Source: Bog-473 sp963726135 (GTDB lineage Bacteria; Actinomycetota; Acidimicrobiia; Acidimicrobiales; RAAP-2). From it: a stretch of 64,000 nucleotides of DNA. The stretch spans positions 321,131-385,130 of the forward strand of contig CAVSBE010000002.1 of the NCBI GenBank assembly GCA_963726135.1, in the 5' to 3' direction. The stretch's first letter is position 1, and every line of letters starts with the position of its first letter. The translations under genes were made by a program, and so were the position numbers. Shown one piece after another: positions 25,999 through 35,214 of the stretch. The notes under the pieces were generated by a model that saw nothing but the letters and a program-made list of their open reading frames with translations, was not told the origin of the DNA and searched no databases.

Positions 25999-26520
25999 TT
26001 ACTCGTTTTGGCCGGTTTGCATCCGCTTCTGCTGGTTTGTCTCTGCGTTTGCACGGAACACCTGATCCGTTAGCTGTTTTTGCTGCTCGGGCATCGCGTT
26101 ATAGAGGGTATCGAAGGCCGGAACCAGCTTCTGCAGATGATGGGCGTGGGCCTCGGCAATCTGCTGGTAGGACTGCATGTTCTGCACCGCGTTCATCGTT
26201 GGGTACTGCTGAGCGCGCTGCATGAACGCCTGATCCATGTCGCGGGCATTTTCGCGCATGACCTTGGCGAATTGGTCCCATTGCGGTTGCTCGGCCGGGG
26301 TAATGCGCAGTTGCGCGTGTAATTGTCTGATGTGGGTCTCGACGCGTTGCTCGGCGTTGTTACCCGGTGCAGGCTGCGCTGCTAATGGTGAAGCTGTGGT
26401 GGCGGGCGGCGGCGTGACCGGCGCGGGCGTCGTTGTGGATTGCGCCAGCGCCGCCCCGGGCAATGCCAGCAACGCGGCCATCGCTGCCGAAGCCAAATAA
26501 CTCGATCGGATCGATTTCAT
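25999..26520 (-). CDS. Periplasmic Spy/CpxP-like LTxxQ-motif protein
   Basis: The 173-residue protein has a clear signal peptide (YLASAAMAALLALPGAALAQ), a Thr/Pro spacer, then helices with LRITPAEQPQWDQFAKVM, the LTxxQ-type motif of the family, repeated near the end as LPEQQKQLTDQVF-like text. Spy/CpxP proteins are periplasmic chaperones or sensors of envelope stress. No two-component partner is adjacent. A strong hairpin follows the stop. Confidence 0.8.
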   Translation of the reverse strand: MKSIRSSYLASAAMAALLALPGAALAQSTTTPAPVTPPPATTASPLAAQPAPGNNAEQRVETHIRQLHAQLRITPAEQPQWDQFAKVMRENARDMDQAFMQRAQQYPTMNAVQNMQSYQQIAEAHAHHLQKLVPAFDTLYNAMPEQQKQLTDQVFRANAETNQQKRMQTGQNE

Positions 26521-26622
26521 CGACTGTTACCTCGCTGTCATGTTCCCCGCTGGTCGGCAAAAGTGGTCGGCCGCGCGGCGGGCTGGGTGGGGTTGGTCCG
26601 GCCTTTTGGCCGTGCTGTTCGA

Positions 26623-26906
26623 TCAATACCCGTAATAGACTGGCGGCGGTGGCGCGTAATAGCTGTACGGGTAACCGTAATAGACCGGCGGCGGTGGAGC
26701 GTAATAATAGGGTTGTAGCCTCCCGAGGCGATCGCCGCCCCGACGCCGAGGCCGACGATCCCGCCGACGATAGCAGCGCCGACGGCGTCCCCGCCGCCGC
26801 GGTGATAATTTCCATGCCAGCCGCGATGCCACTCGGCCGCATTAGCGGCGGGCGCTAACGCGAGGGCTGCAGCAACCGCGGCGGCGGTCAGGATACGGGT
26901 ATTCAT
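26623..26906 (-). CDS. Exported Gly- and Tyr/Pro-rich small protein with an apparent frameshift
   Basis: ATG 26906 gives a signal peptide (RILTAAAVAAALALAPAANA), then HRGWHGNYHRGG and a Gly-rich hydrophobic stretch (VGAAIVGGIVGLGVGAAIASGG). After YNP the frame is lost. One base more in the GGG run at 26710-26712 (plus strand) restores YYYAPPPPVYYGYPYSYYA and a second copy of PPPPVYYGY before TAG at 26623. Such small PPPPVYYGY proteins are common in alphaproteobacteria and of unknown role. I treat it as one gene with a single-base error or recent mutation. Confidence 0.7.
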
Positions 26907-27042
26907 GGCAATGCTCAACTCGCTTGTGACGGTTATGCTGAAAACCGCCGCAAGAGACGAGTGGTTCCCGAATAACCTCTCTGATATATCGTGCCGCGCT
27001 GTTATGCCGACTGCGGTTCGTGCCCTGCCCCGGTTGCGGCCG

Positions 27043-27417
27043 TCAGCGCGGCGGGATCAGCGCCGCGGCGACGCGGCGGTCCTCAGAGACGAGCACGTTG
27101 TAGGTGCGGCAAGCAGCGCCGGTGTCCATCGGCTCGAGCGAAATTCCGGCCGCGCGCAGCTTGGCGCGCAGCTCCCCGGCGACCGCCGCCATATTGCTGC
27201 CGAGCCCGAGCAGCAGGATCTGCACGCCGCCGTGCTCGACGACCGGCGTCAAGCTCTCCCAGTCGACCGCTGCCGCGTCGAGGGGTGTCCACGGCAAGGT
27301 CAGATCGGGAAAAACCAGCAGGGGCCCGCGCCAGATCACCCCGGTCACGCGAAACCCGGTCGGCCCGTAACGCTCGATGACCTGCCGGCCGGCCGGGACG
27401 ATCGGGGTCAGATCCAT
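27043..27417 (-). CDS. Mth938-like domain (DUF498) protein
   Basis: The 124-residue protein has the family core: VIERYGPTGFRVTGVIWRGPLLVFPD and VQILLLGLGSNMAAVAGELRAKLRAAGISLEPMDTGAACRTYNVLVSEDRRVAAALIP. The family includes the mitochondrial complex I assembly factor NDUFAF3. In alphaproteobacteria it is usual directly after secF, as here (14-base gap), and is presumably co-transcribed. Its bacterial role is not settled. Confidence 0.9.
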   Translation of the reverse strand: MDLTPIVPAGRQVIERYGPTGFRVTGVIWRGPLLVFPDLTLPWTPLDAAAVDWESLTPVVEHGGVQILLLGLGSNMAAVAGELRAKLRAAGISLEPMDTGAACRTYNVLVSEDRRVAAALIPPR

Positions 27418-27431
27418 CGCTGACGCGCCGG

Positions 27432-28382
27432 CTACCGCGCCCGAGACACCGGAGCCTTGGCCCCCTCATTCGATCGCGCGACCGCCGCTCGGTTCGGCCG
27501 CACGTAGTAGATGACAGGAGCGGCGATAAACAGCGACGAATAGGTGCCGATCACGACCCCCCACAGCATCGCGATGCTGAACCCGCGGAGCACCTCGCCG
27601 CCGAGGAACAGCAGCGACAGCACCGCCAGCGCCACGGTGCTGACGGTCAGGATCGTGCGTGACAAGGTCTCGTTCAGAGCGAGGTTAATCAGTTCGCCAA
27701 ACGGCATCGTGCGGTATTTGCGCATCGATTCGCGGATGCGGTCGTAGATCACCACGGTATCGTTGACCGAATAACCGGCGACGGTAAGGATCGCCGCCAA
27801 TGTCGTCAGGTTGAATTCGAGGTGGAACAGCGCGAACAGCCCGACCGTCGTAATCACGTCGTGCAGGGTCGAGATCATCCCGCCGACGCCGAACTGCCAT
27901 TCGAAGCGAAAGGCGATATAAAAGGCGATAGCGACCAGGGCGAGGATGGTCGCTATCACGCCGGCGCGGATCAACTCGCCGCCCACAGTCGGGCCGACCA
28001 CCTCGATCCGGCGATACTCGATCCCCGACCCCAGCGCCTGGCGCGCCAGCTCGACCACCCGCTCCTGGGCCGCGTCGCCTCCTGGCTGGCGCGATAGCCG
28101 AATCAACACATCGCTCGGCGGACCGAAGCCTTGCAGGGAGACATCGCCGATATGTAGCGCGTCGAGCTTTTGCCGCATCTCGGCAAGGTTTGCCGGCCCC
28201 GGCGTCGCCCGTACCTCCATCTGGGTGCCGCCGACGAAATCGATCCCGTAATTGAGCCCAACGGTCAGAAACAGGACGATCGACGACAAAGTCAGCAGCG
28301 CGGATAAGGCAAAGCCAAGCTTGTGCCACTTCATAAAGTCGATCTTCGGCGTGCGCCGGATGACGATCAGCGGTCTCAACAT
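27432..28382 (-). CDS. secF: Protein translocase subunit SecF
   Basis: SecF with SecD pulls preproteins through SecYEG using the proton gradient. Of its 316 residues, the first TM and the D1/D5 motifs are visible (LNYGIDFVGGTQMEV with the GIDFxGG signature), then a periplasmic domain and five further TMs with VAGYSVNDTVVIYDRIRE. The start is ATG at 28382, 25 bases after secD. The order yajC, secD, secF, Mth938-like is conserved. Confidence 0.97.
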   Translation of the reverse strand: MLRPLIVIRRTPKIDFMKWHKLGFALSALLTLSSIVLFLTVGLNYGIDFVGGTQMEVRATPGPANLAEMRQKLDALHIGDVSLQGFGPPSDVLIRLSRQPGGDAAQERVVELARQALGSGIEYRRIEVVGPTVGGELIRAGVIATILALVAIAFYIAFRFEWQFGVGGMISTLHDVITTVGLFALFHLEFNLTTLAAILTVAGYSVNDTVVIYDRIRESMRKYRTMPFGELINLALNETLSRTILTVSTVALAVLSLLFLGGEVLRGFSIAMLWGVVIGTYSSLFIAAPVIYYVRPNRAAVARSNEGAKAPVSRAR

Positions 28383-28407
28383 GGCGCGATCACAGCAAAA
28401 TGGCAGG

Positions 28408-29985
28408 TCAAATCGGTATCGCGCGCGGCTTCCACCGGCGCACCCAGGTCACGATCTGCAGCCGGGTCACAAGGATTGCAGAAAATAGCGAAGTCAACAC
28501 ACCGATGCTGAGGGTCACGGCAAAGCCTTTCACCGGCCCCGAGCCGAGCCAGAACATCAGCGCGCCTGCGACCAGCGTCGTCACGTGGCTATCGACTATA
28601 GTGCCAAACGCGCGCGTGAACCCGGCGTCGAGCGACGACAGCATCGTCCGCCCCGCCCGCACCTCCTCGCGGATGCGCTCGTAGATCAGCACGTTGGCGT
28701 CGACTGCCATGCCCATCGTCAGCGCGATGCCGGCGATCCCCGGCAAGGTCAAGGTGGCGCCGAGCAGCGACAGGCTGCCTAGCATCAGGCACAGGTTGAA
28801 AAACAGGGCAATGTCGGCAAACACGCCGAACAGGCCATAAAACAGAATCATGAAGACCACAACCAAGGCCACCCCGACGAAGCAGGCCGTTGCACCCGCA
28901 TGGATCGAATCGGCGCCGAGGCTCGGGCCGACGGTGCGCTCCTCGAGAATCGTGATCGGCGCCGGCAGCGCGCCCGCCCGCAGCAATAGGGCAAGATCGC
29001 TCGCCGATTGGACCGTGAAGCTGCCCGAGATTATGCCAGACCCGCCCAGGATCGGCTCACGGATGACCGGTGCGCTGATCACCTTGTTGTCGAGCACGAT
29101 CGCAAAGGGCTTGCCGACGTTCTCGCGGGTCGCCTCGGCGAACCGCTTGGCGCCGTCGGCGTCGAAGCGGAAGCTGACAACCGGCTCATTGCCCTGGAAG
29201 CTCGGCTGCGCGTCGACGAGCGTGTCGCCGCCGACCATCACCCGCCTGCGTACGACATAGCTCTCGGGCCCGATTCGAACGGCCTTCGCTTCTTCGGCGG
29301 GCAGGATCTCATCGCCGGGCGGCAGCCGGCCGCTCCGCGCCTCTTCCAGCGAAGCGCCAGTGTCGACGAGCTGAAAGGTCAGCTTCGCGGTACGCCCCAG
29401 TAGTGCCTTGACGTGCTCGGGATCGGAGATGCCAGGTAATTGCACCAGAATGCGGTCTTCGCCCTCGCGCTCGATCGTCGGCTCCTTGATCCCGGTCTCG
29501 TCGATTCGGCGGCGGATAATCTCAATCGACTGGTCGACGGCGAGGCGCCGCCTCTGGTCGGTCGCGACCGCACTGAAGCCTACCGTCCCCGCTCCGTCGG
29601 GCGCGATGGTGACGGTCAGGTCGGGATCGATCTTGGCCAGCGCCTGGCGCGCATCGTCGATCCGTCCCGGCTCGCGGATCGCGAACACGATCGCATCCCC
29701 TTTTACGGCGAGACCGGTATAGCCGATATTGGCGTCGAGCAGCGCGCTGCGGACATTATCGATGATCGAGTTGAGGCGCTCGCGCTGCGCCGCTGCAACA
29801 TCTACCTCGAGCAAAAGATACGAGCCTCCGCGCAGGTCGAGCCCAAGCGCAACCTGTCTACGCGGTACGATGTCAGGCAGCCGGGCAAGGAATGCCGGGC
29901 TGAACAGGTTCGGCGCCGACAGCACGACGCCGAGTGCGCAGATCGCGCAGATCAACAGGATCTTCCAATTGGCGAAATAGAGCAT
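28408..29985 (-). CDS. secD: Protein translocase subunit SecD
   Basis: The 525-residue protein has an N-terminal TM, the D1 motif LGLDLRGGSYLLLEVD, the large P1 periplasmic domain with SDPEHVKALLGRTAKLTFQL and GKPFAIVLDNKVISAP, and the C-terminal five TMs (LTLPGIAGIALTMGMAVDANVLIYERIREE). It works with SecF and YajC. The length is in the usual range for alphaproteobacteria. The start is ATG at 29985. Confidence 0.97.
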   Translation of the reverse strand: MLYFANWKILLICAICALGVVLSAPNLFSPAFLARLPDIVPRRQVALGLDLRGGSYLLLEVDVAAAQRERLNSIIDNVRSALLDANIGYTGLAVKGDAIVFAIREPGRIDDARQALAKIDPDLTVTIAPDGAGTVGFSAVATDQRRRLAVDQSIEIIRRRIDETGIKEPTIEREGEDRILVQLPGISDPEHVKALLGRTAKLTFQLVDTGASLEEARSGRLPPGDEILPAEEAKAVRIGPESYVVRRRVMVGGDTLVDAQPSFQGNEPVVSFRFDADGAKRFAEATRENVGKPFAIVLDNKVISAPVIREPILGGSGIISGSFTVQSASDLALLLRAGALPAPITILEERTVGPSLGADSIHAGATACFVGVALVVVFMILFYGLFGVFADIALFFNLCLMLGSLSLLGATLTLPGIAGIALTMGMAVDANVLIYERIREEVRAGRTMLSSLDAGFTRAFGTIVDSHVTTLVAGALMFWLGSGPVKGFAVTLSIGVLTSLFSAILVTRLQIVTWVRRWKPRAIPI

Positions 29986-30004
29986 TCTCTAAATTCCAAA
30001 GGCT

Positions 30005-30023
30005 AGCAGCCGGGGCGGCTGCT
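30005..30023 (-). terminator. Seven-pair hairpin between the PGHW-protein gene and secD
   Basis: AGCAGCC (30005-30011) pairs with GGCTGCT (30017-30023) around GGGGC. It lies between the stop of the minus-strand gene at 30047 and the secD start. In the minus direction it is followed by a weak T-rich tail (TTTGGAATTT), so it may be a weak terminator or a processing site. Confidence 0.4.
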
Positions 30024-30046
30024 CGGCCGAGCTTCCCCGCCGGGGT

Positions 30047-30325
30047 TTAGCGCCGCCAATGCCCGGGGACCCATACCCAGCGATAGCCCTCCCATCGCCA
30101 ATGTCCCGACACCCAGTGCCAGTGATGATATCCTTCTGGATAGGGCGGCCGCGTTTCCCGCGGGGCCGGCGGTGGCGGCGGCCGATGGTGATATGGCGTC
30201 GGCGGACCGGCGGATGGCGGTGGCCCGGGCGGGGGACCCGGCGGATATGCCGGCTGCGCCCTTGCGCGCAGCGGATAAGCCAACGCCGCCAGTGCGGCAC
30301 TCAGAATTACCCGTCGATTATGCAC
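30047..30325 (-). CDS. Small exported protein with YxWVPGHW motif
   Basis: The start is GTG 30325, giving HNRRVILSAALAALAYPLRARAQ, a signal peptide. A Pro-rich middle follows (PPGPPPGPPPSAGPPTPY), and the end HHWHWVSGHWRWEGYRWVWVPGHWRR contains two W-x-x-GHW motifs. Such proteins (YXWGXW/BXWV repeat type) are common in proteobacterial periplasm and of unknown role. The longer ORF to 30403 is rejected because the signal peptide would be internal. Confidence 0.65.
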   Translation of the reverse strand: MHNRRVILSAALAALAYPLRARAQPAYPPGPPPGPPPSAGPPTPYHHRPPPPPAPRETRPPYPEGYHHWHWVSGHWRWEGYRWVWVPGHWRR

Positions 30326-30445
30326 TGAGCTACTCCGCTTCCGGCGAGGGATTGGTTCGCCGCCAGCCCATAACGTGCATTCGCGCCGGGGCCCTCCGTT
30401 CAATCGTCAGGGAAAGCCGTCGCGCGCGTTGTCGGTCGATCGCCT

Positions 30446-30838
30446 TCACTCCTTGGTGTCCACCTTAGCCCGCGGCTGCTCTTTCTGCTTGGCCGCCTCG
30501 CGCGCGGCGGCCGGGTCGGGCTTGGAGACGACGCTGGTGATCGTGCTACGCACGACGCGCACACGCACCCCGTCGGCGATATCGACAACGACCTCGTCCG
30601 AGCTGTCGACTCGGACCACGGTACCGATGATGCCGCCGCCGGTCACTACCCGGTCCCCGCGCCGCAGCGCGTCGAGGGTCATCCGGTGATCCCTGGCCTT
30701 TCGCTGCTGTGGGCGGATCAGCAGGAAATAGAACACGACAAAGATCAGCACCAGCGGCAGAAATTGAATCAGCGCGCTCTGATTGTCGAACAGACCCGAC
30801 AGGCCGGTTCCCTGGGCATAGGCGGTGGAGATCAGCAT
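30446..30838 (-). CDS. yajC: Preprotein translocase subunit YajC
   Basis: The 130-residue protein has one TM helix (LIQFLPLVLIFVVFYFLLIRPQQRKARDH with the RPQxKR-type signature), then LRRGDRVVTGGGIIGTVVRV and ADGVRVRVVRSTITSVV. It is part of the SecDF-YajC complex. ATG 30838 is followed by LISTAYAQG, typical of alphaproteobacteria. A small gene (30047-30325) separates it from secD. Confidence 0.95.
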   Translation of the reverse strand: MLISTAYAQGTGLSGLFDNQSALIQFLPLVLIFVVFYFLLIRPQQRKARDHRMTLDALRRGDRVVTGGGIIGTVVRVDSSDEVVVDIADGVRVRVVRSTITSVVSKPDPAAAREAAKQKEQPRAKVDTKE

Positions 30839-31049
30839 CGGCCTCGAGCCTTGAGATCATGCGCCGCGCCGCCACCGGCAGGCGCACCTACCGGTGGCGG
30901 CAAATGATAGACCCGCGCGGCACCGGGATAGGTACGCGATGCCTGGTTAAAGAGCAATGGTCGGGTTTTGCGCACATTTCCTGCGCTGCACGCCCTGTGA
31001 TAGCGTCCACGCCCCTTTTTCAGCTAGAGCCGGAGCCGTTGATCGACCG
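30839..31049. promoter_or_regulatory. Divergent upstream region between yajC and the DUF815 gene
   Basis: These 211 bases separate the divergent starts of yajC (minus) and the DUF815 gene (plus), so both promoters should be here. I see no clear -35/-10 pair and no riboswitch-like structure. The plus-strand gene has only a weak ribosome site (GGAG at 31031-31034). Confidence 0.35.
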
Positions 31050-31907
31050 ATGACCAACCCGGATTTGCTACCTCTGCTTCAGCGGATTGCCGATGCTCTC
31101 GAACGTCTCGCCCCAGCACTGACGCCGCCCGTCGATCTCGACGCTGCCGACGCCTTCGTGTGGCATTCCGATCGCTGCGGGATCGAGCCGGTGCGCGAGG
31201 TTAATCGCATCGAGATCGATCTGTTGCGCGGGATCGACCGGGTACGCGATATCTTGCTCGACAATACACGGCGTTTTGCCGCCGGGCTGCCCGCCAACAA
31301 CGTGCTGCTGTGGGGCGCGCGCGGCACCGGTAAGAGCTCCCTGGTCAAGGCCGCCCACGCTGCGGTCAATGGCGAGCGGCCGCATGCCCTCGCCCTGGTC
31401 GAGATCCATCGTGAGGACATCCCGAGCCTGCCGCGGCTGCTGTCTCTGCTGCGGCCGGCCGCGCGTCGGTGCCTGCTGTTCTGCGACGACCTCTCCTTCG
31501 ACCGGCACGACACCAGCTTCAAATCCTTAAAGGCGGTGCTCGAAGGCGGCATCGAGGGCCGGCCCGCGAATGTCGTCCTCTACGCCACCTCGAACCGCCG
31601 CCATCTGATGCCGCGCGACATGATCGACAATGAGCGTTCGACCGCAGTCAACCCGGCCGAGGCGGTTGAGGAGCAGGTCTCGCTGTCGGACCGTTTCGGC
31701 CTGTGGCTCGGCTTTCACAATGTCGACCAGGACACCTATCAGGCCATCGTGCGCGGCTATGCCGACCGTTACCGGCTCGATCTACCGGTCGAGCGGCTCA
31801 CGGCCGAAGCCAACGAATGGTCGATCACCCGCGGTGCACGCTCGGGCCGTGTCGCCTGGCAGTTCATCCAAGATCTCGCCGGCCGCCTCGGTAAACCGCT
31901 TTCCTGA
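31050..31907 (+). CDS. DUF815 family P-loop ATPase
   Basis: The 285-residue ATPase has Walker A WGARGTGKSSLVKA (near residue 95) and Walker B LLFCDDLSFD, then YATSNRRHLMPRDMIDNE, the sensor 1 region typical of DUF815 (AAA+-like, named YccV/ComM-neighbour in some databases). ATG 31050 is chosen, as the longer frame back to 30957 is not conserved in type. The gene is regularly beside yajC in alphaproteobacteria. The role is unknown. Confidence 0.9.
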   Translation: MTNPDLLPLLQRIADALERLAPALTPPVDLDAADAFVWHSDRCGIEPVREVNRIEIDLLRGIDRVRDILLDNTRRFAAGLPANNVLLWGARGTGKSSLVKAAHAAVNGERPHALALVEIHREDIPSLPRLLSLLRPAARRCLLFCDDLSFDRHDTSFKSLKAVLEGGIEGRPANVVLYATSNRRHLMPRDMIDNERSTAVNPAEAVEEQVSLSDRFGLWLGFHNVDQDTYQAIVRGYADRYRLDLPVERLTAEANEWSITRGARSGRVAWQFIQDLAGRLGKPLS

Positions 31908-31936
31908 CCTCTCCGGCCCCGGCCCGGAGCAGGGGC

Positions 31937-32980
31937 TCAGCTCGCATGCGCCGGTTCGGCCGTCGCCGTCGGCAATGGGGCCAAATAGTCGCGCGGATCG
32001 ACCGGGTGTTTGCCGCGGCGGAGCTCAAAGTGCAATTGCGGCTCGCTGACATTGCCGGTTGAGCCGACCCGGGCGATAACCTGTCCGCGGGCAACCTTTT
32101 GGCCAGTCTTGACCAGGATCAGATCGCAGTGGGCGTAGGCCGAAATCCAGCCGTTCGGATGCTTGATCAAGATCAGGTTGCCATAGCCGCGCAGCTCGTT
32201 GCCGGCATAGGCGACGACCCCGGCGTCGGCCGCCTGCACCGGCGCGCCGCGCGCCGCGGCGATGTTGATCCCGTCATTGTGGGTGCCGTCCGGGCCGGCG
32301 CCGTAATTTTCTAATACATGACCCCGAACCGGCCAGAGAAAGATACCGCTGTGGGACGCCGGCGGCGGCTCGGCGGAGGCCATTGGTCCGGGAGCAGTCG
32401 AAGGTTGGTGCACCGGCTCTCCGGCCGCCGATGAAGTGGGTTCCGGGGCTGACCCTTTCGGCGAAGAGGGGGGCTCGGTCGTCGGTGGCGGCGGGGCCGA
32501 AACCGGCGGGGTCAGCGCCGCTACCGGCGGGGCGGCAGTTGCCGGTGGCGCTATCGAGGATGCCGGGGGCGGACGGTCGAGCGGGATCGGCTGTACCGAC
32601 GCCGGTTCGGGCGGGGTCAGCGGCGCACCGATCGGCGCCTGAGTTGAGGGTGTCGGCGGCGTCGCCATGGCAACCGACGGACCAAGCGAGCCCGGATGGC
32701 CACCGCCGGGAATGATCAGGGCTTGTCCGACGAGGATGCGATAGGGCGGCGATAAGTGGTTCGCCTCGGCCACGACGTGCATCGGGACGTGATAGTCCTG
32801 GGCGATCCCCGACAAGGTCTGGCCGCGCTCTACGATCACCTGCGCCGGCGGCGGAGGCGATTCGTTGCCGCTAATGACGGGCGCCGGCTCTCGGGGCCCA
32901 CACCCGGCGAGCAGCAAAGCGAGCGGAATTATTGAGCGCGCGAACCTCGCACCGCGCCGTGCGACACTGGTTTCCCCCAT
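31937..32980 (-). CDS. LysM and M23 peptidase-domain lipoprotein (NlpD/EnvC-like)
   Basis: The start is ATG 32980 after GGGGGGAAAG. The lipobox LLAGC (near residue 27) marks a lipoprotein. A LysM domain (VERGQTLSGIAQDYHVPMHVVAEANHL), a long Pro/Ala-rich spacer (residues 100-215), and an M23 LytM domain follow (DGINIAAARGAPVQAADAGVVAYAGNELRGYGNLILIKH, GWISAYAHCD, VSEPQLHFELRRGKHPVDP). The first zinc ligand position reads HNDGIN rather than HxGxD, so it is probably a catalytically inactive amidase activator like NlpD. It is next to pcm and serS, as usual. Confidence 0.9.
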   Translation of the reverse strand: MGETSVARRGARFARSIIPLALLLAGCGPREPAPVISGNESPPPPAQVIVERGQTLSGIAQDYHVPMHVVAEANHLSPPYRILVGQALIIPGGGHPGSLGPSVAMATPPTPSTQAPIGAPLTPPEPASVQPIPLDRPPPASSIAPPATAAPPVAALTPPVSAPPPPTTEPPSSPKGSAPEPTSSAAGEPVHQPSTAPGPMASAEPPPASHSGIFLWPVRGHVLENYGAGPDGTHNDGINIAAARGAPVQAADAGVVAYAGNELRGYGNLILIKHPNGWISAYAHCDLILVKTGQKVARGQVIARVGSTGNVSEPQLHFELRRGKHPVDPRDYLAPLPTATAEPAHAS

Positions 32981-33049
32981 CTTTCCCCCCTTGCCCGCCC
33001 CCCGGCGTGCAAGCATTGCCTACTCTTGGTACTCGATGATCAAAACATG

Positions 33050-33742
33050 TCAACCCCGCGGAGTTATATGCTGCCGCGGCAGCCCGCTGACCAGCGGCAC
33101 GAACCGCACCGAACCCAGATCCTCGTTCACAAGCCCGCTTTCGGTCCGGCGGATGCGCATCAGCTGCTGGTCGTGATGATCGGCCCCAACCGGCGCCACC
33201 AGCACCCCGCCCGGCGCCAACCCGTCGACCAGGGTCGCTGGAATCTGCGCAGCCGCGGCGGTCACGATAACCCGGTCATAGGGCGACTGCTCGGGCCAAC
33301 CCTTGGTGCCGTCGCCGAATCGGTAAACAATGTTGCGCAGACCCAGCGCATCGAGGCGGCGCTCAGCTCCGCGCAGAAGCTCGCGATGACGCTCGATCGT
33401 AAATACCCGGCGGGCGAGACGCGCGAGGATCGCGGTCTGATAGCCCGAGCCGGTGCCGATCTCGATGACATTGTGCCGGTCGCCGATCAGGAGGGCCTCG
33501 GTCATCAGCGCGACCACGTAGGGCTGACTGATCGTCTGCCCGTCATCGATCGGCAGGGCAACATTTTCATAGGCCTGGTCGGCAAAGGACGGCGGCACAA
33601 ATTTCTCGCGCGGCGTCTTCTCGATTGCGCCCAGCACCCGCGGGTCGCCAATCCCGGCGCGCCGCAATTCCATCAACAGTCGCAGCTTCTTCTGCAAAAG
33701 GCCGGGCTCGGCCCCGGGCTCAACCATGAGGGGCTCAGCCAT
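33050..33742 (-). CDS. pcm: Protein-L-isoaspartate O-methyltransferase
   Basis: PCMT repairs isoaspartyl residues using SAM. The 230-residue protein has REKFVPPSFADQAYENVALPIDDGQTISQPYVVALMTEAL, the SAM motif VIEIGTGSGYQTAILARLA and VTAAAAQIPATLVDGLAPGGVLVAPVG. The start is ATG at 33742, overlapping the serS stop by eight bases. The commonly interposed surE is missing here. Confidence 0.95.
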   Translation of the reverse strand: MAEPLMVEPGAEPGLLQKKLRLLMELRRAGIGDPRVLGAIEKTPREKFVPPSFADQAYENVALPIDDGQTISQPYVVALMTEALLIGDRHNVIEIGTGSGYQTAILARLARRVFTIERHRELLRGAERRLDALGLRNIVYRFGDGTKGWPEQSPYDRVIVTAAAAQIPATLVDGLAPGGVLVAPVGADHHDQQLMRIRRTESGLVNEDLGSVRFVPLVSGLPRQHITPRG

Positions 33743-35012
33743 GGCGTTCGATCAGCTTCTGGCCTCCCATATAGGGCTGCAAGACCGGCGGGATCGTCAC
33801 GCTACCATCCTCGTGTTGGAAGTTTTCGAGGATTGCGATCAGGGTCCGGCCGACGGCCAGGCCCGAACCGTTCAGGGTATGCACCGGCCGCGTCCCTCTG
33901 CCCTCGGCCGGGCGATAGCGCGCCTTCATCCGCTGCGCCTGAAACGCCCCGCAATTCGAGCAGCTCGAAATCTCGCGATAGGTCCCCTGCCCCGGTAGCC
34001 AGACTTCGATGTCGTAGGTCTTCAGCGCCGCGAAACCCATATCGCCCGATGATAGCAGCATGACCCGATAGGCTAGGCCGAGGCGCTTTAGCACTTCCTC
34101 GGCGCAAGCGGTCATGCGCTCGTGCTCGGCCGCCGACTGTTCGGGTGTCGTCACCGAGACCAGTTCAATCTTCATGAACTGGTGCTGGCGGATCATGCCG
34201 CGGGTATCCTTGCCGGCCGCCCCGGCCTCGGACCGAAAAGACGGGGTACAGGCGGTAAACCGTAGTGGCAGGTCGCGCTCGTCGAGAATCTCGTCGGCGA
34301 CGAGATTGGTCAGCGGCACCTCGGCGGTCGGGATCAGCCACAGGCCGTTGGTAGTGCGGAACATGTCTTCGGCAGATTTCGGCAGCTGCCCCGTGCCGAA
34401 CACCGCCTCGTCGCGCACCAGCAATGGCGGCGACACCTCGATATAGCCGAATTCCTTTCTATGCAGATCGAGCATGAACTGGGCGAGCCCCCGCTCCAGC
34501 CGCGCCAGATCCTGCCGCAGCACCACAAACCGCGATCCGGAGAGCCTTCCGGCGCGGCGAAAATCCATCAGTCCAAGACGCTCGCCGAGCACCTCATGCG
34601 CAGCCGGCTCGAAATTGAATAGAGGCGGCTCGCCCTCGCGGCGCACCAGCAGGTTGGCGCTTTCGTCCGGGCCGTCCGGCACTTCCTCGGCCGGCAAATT
34701 CGGCAATCCGGCCAGGATCTCATCGATTTGCGCACGCAGCCGCGCCGCTTCGGTCGTGGAATTGGCCTCAGCGTCCTTGTCTTCAGCCACCTGGCGCAGC
34801 AAGGGCTCGATGTTCTCGCCGCGCTTTTTGGCGGCGCCGATCTCGCGGGCGATGCGATTGCGCCGCGCCTGGGCTTCCTGCACGCCCGTCTCCGCCGCAC
34901 GCCATGCATAGTCCAGCGCCAGCACCTCCGCGGCAAGCGGCGGAAGGCCTCGGCGGGTGAGGCCGCGGTCGAACTCCGCCGGATGCTCGCGGATCCATCT
35001 GATATCGTGCAT
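33735..35012 (-). CDS. serS: Seryl-tRNA synthetase
   Basis: This class II aminoacyl-tRNA synthetase has 425 residues. Its N-terminal long coiled-coil arm (MHDIRWIREHPAEFDRGLTRRG onward, residues 25-110) is clear. Motif 2 (TPSFRSEAGAAGKDTRGMIRQHQFMKIELV), EISSCSNCGAFQAQRMKARYRP, and motif 3 (LNGSGLAVGRTLIAILENFQ) are visible. ATG 35012 is chosen; the ORF beyond to 35264 is not protein-like. It is translationally coupled to pcm. Confidence 0.97.
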   Translation of the reverse strand: MHDIRWIREHPAEFDRGLTRRGLPPLAAEVLALDYAWRAAETGVQEAQARRNRIAREIGAAKKRGENIEPLLRQVAEDKDAEANSTTEAARLRAQIDEILAGLPNLPAEEVPDGPDESANLLVRREGEPPLFNFEPAAHEVLGERLGLMDFRRAGRLSGSRFVVLRQDLARLERGLAQFMLDLHRKEFGYIEVSPPLLVRDEAVFGTGQLPKSAEDMFRTTNGLWLIPTAEVPLTNLVADEILDERDLPLRFTACTPSFRSEAGAAGKDTRGMIRQHQFMKIELVSVTTPEQSAAEHERMTACAEEVLKRLGLAYRVMLLSSGDMGFAALKTYDIEVWLPGQGTYREISSCSNCGAFQAQRMKARYRPAEGRGTRPVHTLNGSGLAVGRTLIAILENFQHEDGSVTIPPVLQPYMGGQKLIERHG

Positions 35013-35214
35013 CGGTCCACTAAAACACAAACGGAACACAGCCGTTATAGAAGGAGGGCGGCAACGCGTCCATTCGGCTGGCGCCGAGCCGGCCCAACCC
35101 CGTCGAAATCGACCGCAAGTGGTCCGCACCGAACGCAGGACGCCGTTTACCTGACATCGAATATGCCCTACCAAATCTTCACACACCGAATCGAGGTGGG
35201 CGCGGGAGGAAACG

